Shown here: positions 10,385 through 21,684 of the stretch, piece by piece
Layout of the letters: each line of letters opens with the position of its first letter
Numbering within the stretch: position 1 is the stretch's first letter
From: Chaetoderma sp. LZ-2023a
Taxonomy: Eukaryota; Mollusca; Caudofoveata; Chaetodermatida; Chaetodermatidae
Assembly: GCA_034401795.1 (NCBI GenBank)
Contig: CM067370.1
Coordinates: 62,288,369-62,352,368 of the forward strand
Direction of reading: 5' to 3'
Length of the DNA: 64,000 bases
Program-made: the position numbers and the translations under genes
Notes under the pieces: generated by a model
What the model was told of the DNA's origin: nothing
Seen by the model: the letters and a program-made list of their open reading frames with translations, nothing else
The model's database searches: none

Positions 10385-11770
10385 GTTTTTGTCTCACCTG
10401 CGAAGCAAAAAGCGAGACAGGGGTCTCACTTTTCTGACGCTGACAGCAGCGTCAACATTAAGTTTCTGCGTTTAGCAAAACTTCTCAGCTTATATTTCAG
10501 GATCGGTTAAGCCTATTGCAAATAGACTTGGATACACGGTTACCTATAATGATAAGAAGCAGCAAGATGATGTTTGGGTCACAAGGTCAAGGTCACTGAC
10601 ACAGAACTTATTGCGTTTAGCAAAACTTCTCTGCTTATATTTCATGATTGGTTAAGCGTATTGCAACTAAACTTGGATACATGGTTACCTATAATCTTAG
10701 GAAGTAGCATGATGATGTTAAGGTCACAATGTCAAAGGTCAAGGTGGCTGTGACCTTGATACAGAACTCTGCTTTCAACATTAAGTTTTTGCGTTTAGCA
10801 AAACTTTTCAGCTTATATTTCAGGATTGGGTAGCCTATTGCAACTAAACTTGGATACATGGTTACCTACATGTATAATGATATGAAGCAGCGTGGTGATG
10901 TTGGGGTGACAAGGTCATGGTCACTGACCTTGTAAACATAACTCTGTTATTTCAACATTGGGTTTTTGCATTTAGTAAACTTCTCGGCTTATATTTCAGG
11001 ATTGGTTAAGCCTATTGCAACTGATCTTGGATACATGGTTACCTATAATGTTAGGAAGCAGCATGATGATGTGGGGGTCGCAAGTTCAGAGGTCAAGGTC
11101 ACTGACCGTGATACAGAACGTATTGCGTTTAGCAAAACTTCTCTGCTTATATTTCATGATCTTGGATACATGGTTACCTGTAATGATAGGAAGCGGCATG
11201 GTGATGTTGGGGTGACACGGTCATGGTTTCTGACCTTGTAAACATAACTCTGTTATTTTAACATTGGGTTTTTGCATTTACAGTAGTAAAACTTCTCGGC
11301 TTATATTTCAGGATTGGTTAAGCCTATTGCAACTGATCCTGGATACATGGTTACCTATAATGTTAGTAAGCAGCATGATGATGTTGAGGTCACAAGTTCA
11401 GAGGTCACGGTCACTGTGACCTTGATCTGGACCTCTACTTTTTCAACATTAAGTTTTTGCGTTTAGCAAATCTTTTCAGCTTATATTTCAGGATTGGTTA
11501 AGCATATTGCAACTAAACTTGGATACATGGTTACCTTTAATGTTAGGAAACAGCATGATGATGTTGGGTCACAAGGTCAAAGGTCAAGGTCACTGTGACA
11601 TTGATACAGAACTCTGTTATTTCGACATTAAGTTTTTGCGTTTAGCTAAGCATATCAGCTTATATTACAGGATTGGTTAAGCCTATTGCAACTAAACTTA
11701 GTTACATGGTTATCTGTTAGGAAGCAGCATGATAATATTGAGGTCATCAGCGCTGCCATTGGACCAGTCA
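10385..11770 (+). repeat. Tandem array of eight 144-180 bp units rich in AGGTCA half-sites
   Basis: Headed by TTGTCTCACCTGCGAAGCAA (10387-10406), a short foldback also containing GCGAGACAGG. Eight units follow, marked by CTTATATTTCAGGATTGG-like sequence at about 10487, 10632, 10811, 10989, 11145, 11300, 11480 and 11659. Each unit continues with TTGCAACTAAACTTGGATAC, ATGGTTACCTATAATG, AGCAGCATGATGATGTTGGG and a block rich in GGTCA/TGACC. A bivalve pearl-like relative is likely. Short ORFs across it are artefacts of the repeat. Confidence 0.8.
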
Positions 11771-12119
11771 ATACCAGTCATTTTTGTCCGGGTGAGAATA
11801 TATGTTGATTGTTATATATGTATTCATGGAGCCTAATGCTCCTTTTGTTTGTCCTACAGCCATGTCCAGCTCATGTGAGTGAGTCCACTTATCTCCTTAT
11901 TCCAATTTGTTGACAAGTTGTAGTGTCTAACATATTTTATAACGCAAATGACTCACTATTCTAAAAACAAACAATTGTTTTGTTAACATTTAGTATTCTT
12001 TCATTTAATAATACATGACCTACACAACAAAATTACCTGAAATTACAAGTAACATTGTTATAATCTGAGCTCTGATGTTTATTGACAAAGAGGAGGCAGG
12101 CGAGACATTTAATTCCGCG

Positions 12120-12470
12120 GAGTTCTTGTTGTTCAATAACTTTACTTTTTCTTGAAGTATCATGACGAAACTTTGTGGGTCTATGGTAGTAGGGAACAGT
12201 CCTGCACATTATTTTGTGGGTCAGTCAGTCAGTCAGTTCATGCATGCATCCATCTGTCATGTCTGTCTTTCTGACTGTGTGTCCGTCCATCCTTTCAAAT
12301 TTCGGTTCATCATTCGATAACTTTACTTTTGCTTGGAGTATCTTGACGAAACTTCATGGGAAGTTTAATTCTTTTTCAGTTATAGTTTATATTCATAATT
12401 ATTATCATCTCGTCAGTGCATGCATCCATATTATGCAAATCAGTGTGATTATGGAATCCCACTAATATGG
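12120..12470 (+). repeat. Two-unit repeat with GTCAGTCAGT / GTCCGTCCAT microsatellite
   Basis: Two ~180-bp units begin with AATAACTTTACTTTTTCTTG (near 12136) and GATAACTTTACTTTTGCTTG (near 12318). Both continue with AGTATC.TGACGAAACTT and are separated by a CAGT/CCAT-type microsatellite. The arrangement resembles other pearl-like repeats here. It lies within 100 bp of the zinc-finger gene's splice acceptor. Confidence 0.6.
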
Positions 12471-12563
12471 CTGGTGGGATCATTTGATTTATATATTAAC
12501 ATAAATATAACGTATGTCTGTTCTCAGGAATGGCACTATAGCTGACACTTCCCATAGCCTACC

Positions 12564-14777
12564 ATGGCGGATGATTCATTCATGTGCTTTGAATGTGGAG
12601 ATGACTACGGCAGTGAAGCTGAGCTGAACAAGCATTTGGAAACACACAATGTTGCCGCCAATCTTTACGGTGATGATAATGATGTGATAACTGCGGTGGA
12701 AGTTAATCAGTATGGCAGTGAGTCGAATGATGATGAGTGTAATGGTGAGAATATTGAAGCTAAAGATAAGTCTAATACAATGCCAGAGCTTTCTGAGACA
12801 CATGCATCTTTACATGGTAGTTCAGCAGATCATTCAGATGAAAATACATCAGAAAATTTAGTCAACCAGACAGAGGTATTTAGCTGTATTGTTTGTGGTG
12901 GTACCACAGACAGTTATGCTAGTTTTCAGAGACACATGTTGATTCATCTGGATGCATTCCTGGATAAATCAGCATCTAATAATGAAGACAGTGAGATGCA
13001 ACAGCCCAGTGTTGGCGTGAGGGAACAGTCTGTCCTGGCCGAGGATAAATCAGTACCAGGAATCAAAAGTGAGGATCTTGATAATGAACAAGTGACATCA
13101 AATACAATGCAGTGTATTGAATGTGGTGAGGTGTGCGGAACACAAAACTTGCTTGTAGCTCATATCATATCATGCCATGATACAGCTAACAAAACCATAG
13201 ACGAAATAGAAAATGATTCAGCTGAAGGTTCCCAGTTGGATGAAGATAGTGAAGTATCTGATAATGGCTCTGAATCAGGGGATTTTGATGACGTTTCAAC
13301 AGTCTTTACCAAAATAGCTGCAGTCAGTCAGGACAATGATGGATCCGATGAAAAACCTTATTCCTGCTGTGTATGTGGCTCAAGTTTTTCCTCGAATGAG
13401 GAGCTTGCAGAGCATATAGAGAATCATGTTGATGAGGGAGAGCAGGTGGATGGTGATGTTTGTGATCCTGATTATAAACCTCATTCGAAGGTTAATATTC
13501 AGAAAAGACCTGTTAATAAAGAAAAGACAACATATTCACGTAATGTCCATGTACGAATCGGTGCACATGACATTATTCCATTAGATGGACAATATACATG
13601 TCCAGAATGTTCAAAACAGTTTACAGAGCGAGCAGTGTTTAGGCGCCATCTTCGTGGACATTTTAGGAAGGTTCTGCCAGATGGAAACTACACATGCCCA
13701 GAATGTTCAAAAGAGTTTACAGTAGGTGCTGTATTTAGACGCCATCACCGTGGACATTTTAAGAAAATAATACCAGATGGAAATTACACTTGTCCAGAAT
13801 GTTCTAAAGAGTTTGTGACACGATCCGTTTTTACCCGGCACCTTCGTGGACATAAAGACAAGAAGGTATTGGTTGATGGAAGTTACACATGTTCACAATG
13901 TTCAAAGGAATTTACAAAACGGGCTGTTTTTAGACGGCACTGTCGTAGACATAATAAGAAAGTACTGCCAGATGGAAATTACACATGTCCAGAATGCTCT
14001 AAGCAGTTTGTAACGCGGGCTGTTTTTACCCGGCACCTTCGTGGGCATAACGAACTGCGATATAAGTGCCCGGAATGTGATAATAGTTTTACACAGCGCT
14101 ATCTTGTTATACATATGCGTACACACAGTGGAGATAAGCCATTCCCTTGCCTAGAATGTGGAGCACGTTTTGCACGTAATTGCTACCTAAATGAACATAT
14201 GCGTGTGCACACTGGTGAACGTCCATACGCGTGTACAATCTGTTACAAACGTTTTACCCACAAGTGTCATTTAAACTCTCATATTCGTACACATACTGGT
14301 GAACGGCCTTACCAGTGTGATTTTTGTAGTAAGGCATTCACAGAAAGTGGTCGTTTGAAAAAACATCGACGCATCCACACAGGTGAGCGACCATGCTTGT
14401 GTTCTTTTTGTGGTAAAACTTTCACTGAGAACAGCAGTCTTCGGAAGCACATCGCTACACATACAGGTATTAAACCGTTTCCATGTATATTGTGTAAGAA
14501 ATCATTTATGCAGTCGGATGCGCTGACTGGTCATATGAGAACCCATTTGAAAGATAATAATTTATACACTAATCTCATGAAAATGTCAAACTCAAAAACC
14601 AATTCTGATTCTGAAGACTCTATATTAAATGACTATTCTGCTTTCGAGTTGACTCATGGTCCAGTAGAATGTGAGCAAGCAGATGATGCATCTAGTGACT
14701 GTGACAGTCCAGAATACATCCCACATGTAGATGCAATAGAATGTGAAACTGCAGATCATGCAATCATGCCCTCATGA
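12564..14777 (+). CDS. C2H2 zinc-finger protein, 15 fingers, 737 aa
   Basis: An intact single-exon ORF starting ACCATGG, a good Kozak context. Fifteen C2H2 fingers can be counted. Four are dispersed and separated by acidic Ser/Asp/Glu-rich spacers (residues ~8-28, 108-128, 184-205, 268-288). Five near-identical fingers of the form YTCPECSK(Q/E)F(T/V)..(A/S)VF.RH.RGH follow (~344-495), joined by unusually long linkers such as KKVLPDGN. Finger 10 (502-521) has one residue fewer than usual between its second Cys and first His. Five classical fingers (529-661) have TGERP-type linkers. The C-terminal tail is acidic. Likely a nuclear DNA-binding regulator; target unknown. No KRAB, SCAN, BTB or ZAD domain is visible. 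No orthologue can be named, as expected for lineage-expanded C2H2 families. Confidence 0.93.
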   Translation: MADDSFMCFECGDDYGSEAELNKHLETHNVAANLYGDDNDVITAVEVNQYGSESNDDECNGENIEAKDKSNTMPELSETHASLHGSSADHSDENTSENLVNQTEVFSCIVCGGTTDSYASFQRHMLIHLDAFLDKSASNNEDSEMQQPSVGVREQSVLAEDKSVPGIKSEDLDNEQVTSNTMQCIECGEVCGTQNLLVAHIISCHDTANKTIDEIENDSAEGSQLDEDSEVSDNGSESGDFDDVSTVFTKIAAVSQDNDGSDEKPYSCCVCGSSFSSNEELAEHIENHVDEGEQVDGDVCDPDYKPHSKVNIQKRPVNKEKTTYSRNVHVRIGAHDIIPLDGQYTCPECSKQFTERAVFRRHLRGHFRKVLPDGNYTCPECSKEFTVGAVFRRHHRGHFKKIIPDGNYTCPECSKEFVTRSVFTRHLRGHKDKKVLVDGSYTCSQCSKEFTKRAVFRRHCRRHNKKVLPDGNYTCPECSKQFVTRAVFTRHLRGHNELRYKCPECDNSFTQRYLVIHMRTHSGDKPFPCLECGARFARNCYLNEHMRVHTGERPYACTICYKRFTHKCHLNSHIRTHTGERPYQCDFCSKAFTESGRLKKHRRIHTGERPCLCSFCGKTFTENSSLRKHIATHTGIKPFPCILCKKSFMQSDALTGHMRTHLKDNNLYTNLMKMSNSKTNSDSEDSILNDYSAFELTHGPVECEQADDASSDCDSPEYIPHVDAIECETADHAIMPS

Positions 14778-15169
14778 ACCCATAATGAATATATCACATA
14801 CGGTATGGGTTATTTGTACTTCGCTAACTAGAAATGTTTGTCGATGTGATTAGTTGAATTTATTGTCGATCTGTTGAAAAAATTATTGTTTAACACTGTT
14901 TCTCATGGTATCTCAATTTTCTGGTTAACAGGAATGCCACACACTGAAATCTGGGCTTCCAAAGCATGCCAAACTAAACTCTGGTGGCCTTATGCTGAGT
15001 GATATGTTATTTTCCGCAACAGGATATCAATGCGAGATAAAATGGCATTCGTTGTAACCCTATATCGACTTTTCACCCTATAGTGGAAGCGAGTCCATGT
15101 TGTTGTGCCTCTTGCAGCATGTCGGCATCGGTGTATTCTCATTTGGGTTAAAGTGTCTTTTTGTATTTC

Positions 15170-15175
15170 AATAAA
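15170..15175 (+). promoter_or_regulatory. Poly(A) signal AATAAA of the zinc-finger gene
   Basis: A canonical hexamer 393 bp after the stop codon, on the same strand. Confidence 0.65.
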
Positions 15176-15229
15176 ATTTAACAGAGGTCATCGATAACTA
15201 CGGGTGATTTAAAGTTTGTTTAAAAGAAC

Positions 15230-15503
15230 GATGTATGGTAAAAAAATATGGCCATCATGGACCAATAAAGATTTAGAGTTTGGTGGCCATATTGGATTTT
15301 TTTATTAGCTGGATGGAACCTAAGGTTTGATATAATTTTGTTGTCAGCGCCCATCATTAATCTCCTACTAAATATTGTTCGTACAGAATTCCAATTTTCT
15401 ATATTATGTTTCTGCTGAATTTAAAGTATTGTGTCTATTCAAGTGCTAATGGTTCAAATGCTAATAGGCCAGGTGAGCATTAAGCCCCTTGGACCTCTTG
15501 TTT
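15230..15503 (+). repeat. Pearl/Helitron-like repeat, tail fragment
   Basis: Contains ATGGCC.TCATGGACCAAT and TTTGGTGGCCATATTGGATT, typical of the internal units. It ends with GGCCAGGTGAGCATTAAGCC and CCTTGGACCTCTTGTTT, the tail motif shared with 19706-19742, 20474-20512 and 27993-28028. Confidence 0.7.
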
Positions 15504-15699
15504 TTGGAGCGACTTTATGGCCTTCTAATATGTAGGTGGGAACTGTTGGGCATTTAAGATACCACGTGTATTTAAGCACTAAGTCAGTCTGACCTGGTTT
15601 GTGGATAATATATGTCATTGTTAAGTTTTCCTATTGAAATCAATAGTAAATTATGGAGGCACGACATTTCTTCATTTTTAGTTCAACCAACAAGACCAA

Positions 15700-16440
15700 A
15701 TGAGCTTTTGGCATGGTGACCATTCGTCCATCCATCAGTCATCTCTCCATCAACAATTGTTTAAAACGCTGCTCTTCGTCAAGTTCTGTCCAGATTTTAA
15801 CCAAATTTGGCTGGAAGCACAGTAAGATGGTAGGCTTCAAACTATTTATAAAGAAATTTGATTGATCAATTTTTCCTCCAACCACGTTGGCCTTTATAAG
15901 GATTTCCAGGAAATCTGTTAAAAGAGTAACTATCGAGCAATTTGGTTGGATGGATCATCCTAGCAAAGTAGGCTTCAGAAAACATATACCGGAGTTTGAT
16001 TGGTCAATTCTTTTGGCGCTCATTTCAGATTTTCTGAAAATGTCAAGGATATCAATTAAAACGCTATGTACATGTACATGACTTAGTCCTCATTAACCAT
16101 TGGGCCAATTTCAACCAAATTTGACTTAAAGGATCCAGGGGATGTAGGCTTCAGAAAACTAATACATGTAATTTAAACTGATCAATTGGTAAATTTTTCA
16201 GGCATTCATCTTTGATTTCAGCCATCATATATCAAAATTATGTCAGCATGAACTGCATTTCACTCATCAATGAATATCATACAAATTCCAGTCTACACTA
16301 GTTTCTTGAATTTTACATACAATCACCAAACTTGGCGTATAGATTTATCAAAAGTAGGTCAACATGACTTATTCATACTTCACTGAGTATCAAAGAAAAT
16401 TGTCAACATGCCAAATGGTTTCGGAGGAGATAGCTGAATG
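15700..16440 (+). repeat. Pearl/Helitron-like repeat, headless fragment
   Basis: Starts with a decayed head (CAAATGAGCTTTTGGCATGGTG, then CGTCCATCCATCAGTC). Units with AACCAAATTTGGCTGGAAG and GATTGATCAATTTTTCC follow at ~150-bp spacing. Non-coding. Confidence 0.65.
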
Positions 16441-16755
16441 GATGAATGGAGGCGATTGCAATATCCCCTCCATTTTTTCAAACCCTGTTGGAATAACCAG
16501 TACATTTTCAGCTATTTAGGCCAGATATGTTGAATCCATTTTTGAAATTAACTCTTGCCCTTGAAATTCCAGTATCTCTACTTCAAGACAACTCTGCAGA
16601 AAAGCTGTTGAATATCCTAGTCAAATTAGTTTCAAAATATTCAACAGAAGTTATGTATGAATTCCTTAATTTAGATTATATACGTGTTCTGTTCTGGACA
16701 GGTTAAAGGGTTAAGTTCATGTCATATATGTAGGAGAGGAAACCAAGAGGTTTAA

Positions 16756-16994
16756 CCCTTTTACCCTCGAATTTGTTCATGAAATCGAAAATGTCCACTT
16801 GTAGGCCAAGAGAAGACTATTTTTGAAAATTTATCACTGAAAATATTTGAAAATTTACCACTGGATGACTGGCTCGATAACCCAGCCTGTCATCTAGTGG
16901 TAAATTTTCAAATATTTTCTCCTCTTGCTCTTCAAATGAACATTTCTCAAGACCACTGCAGAAGCCGTTTTTGGCTGATATGAGTATTAAACTA
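16756..16994. mobile_element. Foldback MITE family A (TTAA-flanked)
   Basis: Starts CCCTTTTACCCTCGAATTTG directly after TTAA (16752-16755) and ends before TTAA (16995-16998). Internal inverted arms around AAATTTACCACTGGATGACT and a GGCTCGATAA core match the copies at 20815, 21157, 21474, 48577 and 62517. TTAA target with CCCTTT-type ends is the hallmark of piggyBac-like elements; no transposase is present. Confidence 0.75.
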
Positions 16995-16999
16995 TTAAG

Positions 17000-17875
17000 A
17001 CGTGTTAGGCAGCTTAGCATCAGCATCATAAGGCTGTTTGTTAATGAGTATTAGTACTTTTTAGAATACATATACCTATTATACCAATACCATATCTAAA
17101 TGGGAGAAAGCAGGCCTGTCCAAATTGAAAATCTGTGTAACCCCATTTTGGGTTAAGCAAATTTGTTTTAGGTAACCTTTTTTGTTTAGCGCAATTAACA
17201 TTTGAATTGTACATATATGAAATATGACTAATTCAAAGAAAGAGTGGGAACAAAAAAGAGGTTGTGTCAGAAATATTTGCATGAACAAACAATGTGTGTC
17301 CCAAATTTGGACAAGTCTGAGAAAGATATATCTTTAACTTTTTTCACATTTTTGCATTATAGCATTTTTGTGCTCATTAGGTTTTTTTTAACTATAGTGA
17401 AATGTTCTGTTTGTTTACATATATACATGTACTCTATGAGTTCGATAATTATGTACAGTATTTGGGGTCGGGTGGGGTCGTCATATATGATATGATGATA
17501 TATGAAGTGTATTATTTCAGATAAGTTATTTATTGTCACGAGGCTTTGCAGAAATTAAAGTTACGGCATTTCTACAAATATATTTTTGCTTCTTACTGCC
17601 TTTTGATAAAATTTAGGTAAATTTGTAAAAGCAACATATTTTTAGTTCTTAAAACCTTTTGATGAAATTTAATAAAATTTGTAAAAAATAACACATACAT
17701 GTATTTTACAACTTCAGGGAGCATAAAAGTCACTCTAAGATCATTGCTATAATTGCGACTTAGGGAGCTTTGTCAGAAATATAGAGAATCTGACTGACAC
17801 CCTGACCGAAACTTATACTACCATATTCTTCATCATTGTGCGATTTTGTATCCTTAGTGTTTGTTCAAACTAAGC
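17000..17875. other. No gene recognised
   Basis: AT-rich unassigned sequence with no supported exon or repeat structure. Confidence 0.45.
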
Positions 17876-17879
17876 TGAT

Positions 17880-20512
17880 CAACCAATATGACCGGCAGTC
17901 ATCTTGGATTTTGGATGATTTTTAGAAAAATATTTTCAAATCTGAAAATGCTTGGGGGAATCAAATTAAAACTCATGAAGCATCATCTAGGCCTAAACCA
18001 AGTTTGTTCAAGGGAACTTGATTGGCCAAGTGCTTCAGATCTTATCTTAGATAACCTAGTTTTTGCAAAAGTGACTAATCCGCAAACGCTGAATGGATTG
18101 GGCCAGAATTTGAGCGATATGATTGATTAGGGACTAACGGCCATTAAAGTTTATTCAAGGAAAGTTTATACATAAAATATATGGCTGCCATGGGCCAATC
18201 AAAATGTAGTGTGCTTGGCGGCCATATTGAATTTTTTTTTGTCGGAAGGATTTTGAAGCAGAAATTGTTTTTAGCTCACCTGGCCAGAATGGCGAAGTGA
18301 GCTTATGCCGTGGCGACCGTCCGTCGTCTGTCCTGCGTCCATCGTCTGTCCATCAACCTTTTCTTTAAACGTCTTCTCAAGAACCACTTGGCCAATTTCA
18401 AGTATATCTGGCAGGAAGCATCCTTATAGGGCATAGGGATCCAAGTTTGTTCAAATGAAGCTGATCGGCCAATTTTGCTGGTCGCCATCTTGGATTTCAG
18501 CAGATTTTAGGAACATCTATGAAAATCTCTGAAACCGCTTGTGGAATCGATTCAAAACTCAGGAAACATCTTTAATAAGGAAAAATTAGTTACCTCTCCG
18601 GGATGTAGAAATTGTTTGAGTGTAGCTTTCGTGACCATCTCGGTCACTTCTTCAGCACTAACTGACGGTCGCTGGCAATGAAACAGCATCTAGGGAAAGA
18701 GGTAAGCCAACTTTGTTCAGGAGGACTTGATTGACCAACTGATTCGGCGGCCATCTTGGATGACCTAGTTTTCCTGAAAACAACGTCTCCAGAACCGCTG
18801 AAGGGATCGGGCCAAAATTTGAGAGATATGATTAGAGACTAATGGTCGTTAAAGCTTGTTCAAGTGAAGTTTATCTGTCAAAAAACATGGCCGCCATAGA
18901 CCAATCCAAATGTAGCGTGTTTTGGCAGCCATATTGGATTTTTTAATTCGATGGATTTTGAGGCCGAAATTGGTTTTATATAGTTTTTTGGGTATTCTTA
19001 TTTCATATTTGCCATTTTCAAAACTCGGCTAAAGGGTTTGATGGTCATCTTGGGTCTTTTTCCCTCCAAAAACTCATACCAAAGCAATGGGACATTTAAA
19101 ATGCCTTCTCGAGAACCAAAGGGCCGATTTCCATTGTATTTGGCAGGAACAATCTTTAGGACATAGAGATTCAAGCTTGGTAAAAGGAACCCGATCGACC
19201 AATTTGGCCGGTGGCCATCTTGGATTTTGGTAGCTTTTTAAGAATATCTTTAAAAATCTCAGAAACAGCTTGTGGCATCGATTCAAAACTTATGAAATAT
19301 GATCATGGGGAAGAGCTGAACTAAGTCTGTTCAATGGAACTTGATTGGCCAAATAGTTTGACGGCCATCTTGGATGACCGGGGTTTCACGAAAATGACTT
19401 CCGCAGAACCGCTGAACAGATCGGGGTGAAATTTAGCAGTTATGATTAGCGCTGAAACGCCATTGAATTTGTCCATGGAAAGTTGATATGTCGAAAAATG
19501 TGTCCGCCATGAATCAATCAACATTTAGCGTTTTTGGCTGACATCTTCTATTTTCTGCAAATTTCTGAGAAAATCATAAAAAGACCACTTATTAACCACT
19601 GGGCCAATTTGAATCAAACGTGGCTAAACCTTCACAGAAATTTGATTGGTAAATTTTTCCAGTGGTCATCTCATTTTCTTCAGTCGTGCGAGTGGACAAT
19701 AATTCCAGGTGAGCGATTACAGGCCCCTTGGGCCTCTTATTGTATAGGTTTTTGGGTTTGCTGATTTAACATTTGCCATTTTCGAAACTGTCGGATAAAC
19801 GGTTTGGCGGTCAACTTGGATCAGTTTCGTGCCAAAAGCTGCCATACTAAATTAATATCAGATTTAACATGTCTTCTTTAGAACCTCTGGGCCGATTTCA
19901 ATTATATCTGGCAGGATGCATCCTTAGGGCATAGAGATCCGAGTTTTTTCAAATGAACCCGATCGGCCAATTAAATTGTAGGTTTGTGTCTATCTTCAAT
20001 CTTGGACTATTTTTAGACACGTTTGCGATTCATCTAGGGCAACAGCTGATTTAGTTTGTTCAAGGGAACTTGATTGGCAAAATGCTTCGCCAGCAATCTT
20101 GGATGACCTAGTTTTCATGAAAACAACTCTGAATGGATTGCGACAAAATTTCGTAGATCATGTTTAGGGTCCAAGGATCATAAAACTTTGTTCAAGGGAA
20201 CTCAACGCGCTAAAAAACATGGCCACCATGAACCAATCAAAATGTAGCGTAGCATGTTTTGACAGCGATATTAGATTTTTTTATTTGATGGATTTTGTAG
20301 CCGAAGTTGGTTTTATATAGGTTTTTGGGTATGTCGATTTCAAATTTGCCAATTTTGAAACTGTCAGATAAATGGTTTGGTGGCTATCTTGGGTCTTATT
20401 TTTGCCAAAAGCTCCCATACCAAAGCAATACAAAATTTAAAACCTTGTCTAGTTGAAATGCCTACATGTATGTTCCAGGTGAGCGATTCAGACCCCTTGG
20501 GCTTCTTGTTTT
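17880..20512 (+). repeat. Pearl/Helitron-like repeat cluster (fragment, then headed copies)
   Basis: 17880-18250 is the back part of one copy. 18270 begins a new copy with head TTAGCTCACCTGGCCAGAAT, then TGGCGAAGTGAGCTTATGCC and CCGTCCGTCG microsatellite. Units then alternate between a CCGATCGGCCAATT/CGGCCATCTTGGATTTTGG type and an AAAACATGGCCGCCAT type. Tail motifs (CCAGGTGAGCG...CCTTGGGCCTCTT) occur at 19706-19742 and 20474-20512, so at least two overlapping copies are present. Small ORFs are incidental. Confidence 0.8.
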
Positions 20513-20814
20513 AAAAAAACCCTCATATAGTCCCCTCCCCACCACCCACCCCCTTCTCAGAGATGTTGTTTGGAAAGTTGTCATCTTTTCTATTAATCGA
20601 AGCCTGGAGTAGACTATAAAAAGACAGAATATACTAATTGTGAGTCGCAAAGTTCTAGAAACAAATGTCACAACATTTGGGAATTTTTGCTTGTTGTGTA
20701 TCTATTTTGGAATAAAATTAAAACATAGAATTACAGAAATTATTAAGAGGTAATGGGTTAATATGACTGACTTGTTTTTCCCTTTAAACATAGCAGATTG
20801 ATAAAATTCTTCAA

Positions 20815-21045
20815 CCCTTTAATGACTAAATTTGTTCAAAAAATCCAAATATTTACTTATTGAATGTCCATTTGCAGGCCAATAGAAGACTATTTTTGAA
20901 AATTTACCACTGGATTGACTGGCTCGGTTATCGAGCCAGACATTCCAATGGTAAATTTTCAAAAATAGTCTTCTCTTGGCCTGCAAATGGACATTCCTCA
21001 AGACCCCTACAGAGGCTGGTCTTGGCCAGCTTCGTCGTGAAAGGG
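20815..21045. mobile_element. Foldback MITE family A, near-perfect hairpin
   Basis: CCCTTTAATGACTAAATTTG at the left; GAAAGGG then TTAA (21046-21049) at the right. Arms of ~60 bp (about 20866-20929 against 20933-20996) are almost perfectly self-complementary around GGCTCGGTTATCGAGCC, including the flanking TGTCCATTTGCAGGCCA block. A transcript would form a long hairpin. Confidence 0.85.
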
Positions 21046-21156
21046 TTAATAACTATCTAACATGTCTAACAAATATTCAGTTGATTATTTCAAGCCAGTT
21101 TGACTGGACAGCTGGAAACTGCTACTTGTTTGGCTGGAAGCCGCTGAGCTGCTTAG

Positions 21157-21386
21157 CCCTTTAATGGTCAACAACTTTTAAAGAAAATACTTTTTGCTCA
21201 GTCAATGTCCATTTGGAGGCAAAGAGAAGACTATTTTTGAAAATTGACCATTGGAATGACTGGCTTGATTATCGAGCCAGTCATTTCAATGGTAAATTTT
21301 CAAAAATAGTCTTCTCTTGGCCTGCAAATGGACATTCCTCAAGACCACTGCAGAGGCCGGTTTTGGCCGGCTTGACCATTAAAGAG
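21157..21386. mobile_element. Foldback MITE family A, second adjacent copy
   Basis: Same structure as the neighbour at 20815, ~110 bp away: CCCTTTAATGGTCAAC start, long arms around GGCTTGATTATCGAGCC, GTTAA at the right edge (21384-21390). Confidence 0.83.
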
Positions 21387-21473
21387 TTAAGGCACCAACA
21401 GTTTCCAATCAAATGAGTTTCAAAATATTCAACTGCATACTCAGAACTGAAGGGTTGAGCATCTTGATATTCA

Positions 21474-21684
21474 CCCTTTAACCCTAAAATTTGTTCAAGT
21501 ATATTTAATTTTTCTCAGAAATTGTGCGTTTACAGATGAAGAGAATAATTTTGAAAATTTATCTCTTAAATACCTGTCTCGATAACCGAGCCAGTCATTC
21601 CAGTAATACATTTCAAAAATATTCTTCTTTTCGCCTGTAAATGGACAGATGCAGAAGGCGTTTTGGCTGTCTTTTGTTAAATAG
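21474..21684. mobile_element. Foldback MITE family A, older third copy
   Basis: CCCTTTAACCCTAAAATTTG start, more diverged arms around CTCGATAACCGAGCC, ending before TTAA. Three copies lie within 900 bp. Confidence 0.75.

Larger units (their letters stand above)
12528..15195 (+). other. Last exon of the zinc-finger gene (approximate transcript extent)
   Basis: A splice acceptor (TCTGTTCTCAG) ends at 12527, 36 bp upstream of the ATG, so at least one 5'-UTR exon lies upstream and was not located. After the TGA at 14775 there is ~390 bp of AT-rich 3' UTR containing AATAAA at 15170-15175. The acceptor and poly(A) site are predicted from sequence only. Confidence 0.6.

Noticed and set aside
10966..11241. 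ORF of 91 codons on the plus strand
   Set aside because: Lies entirely in a tandem repeat; the translated repeat is not maintained between units.
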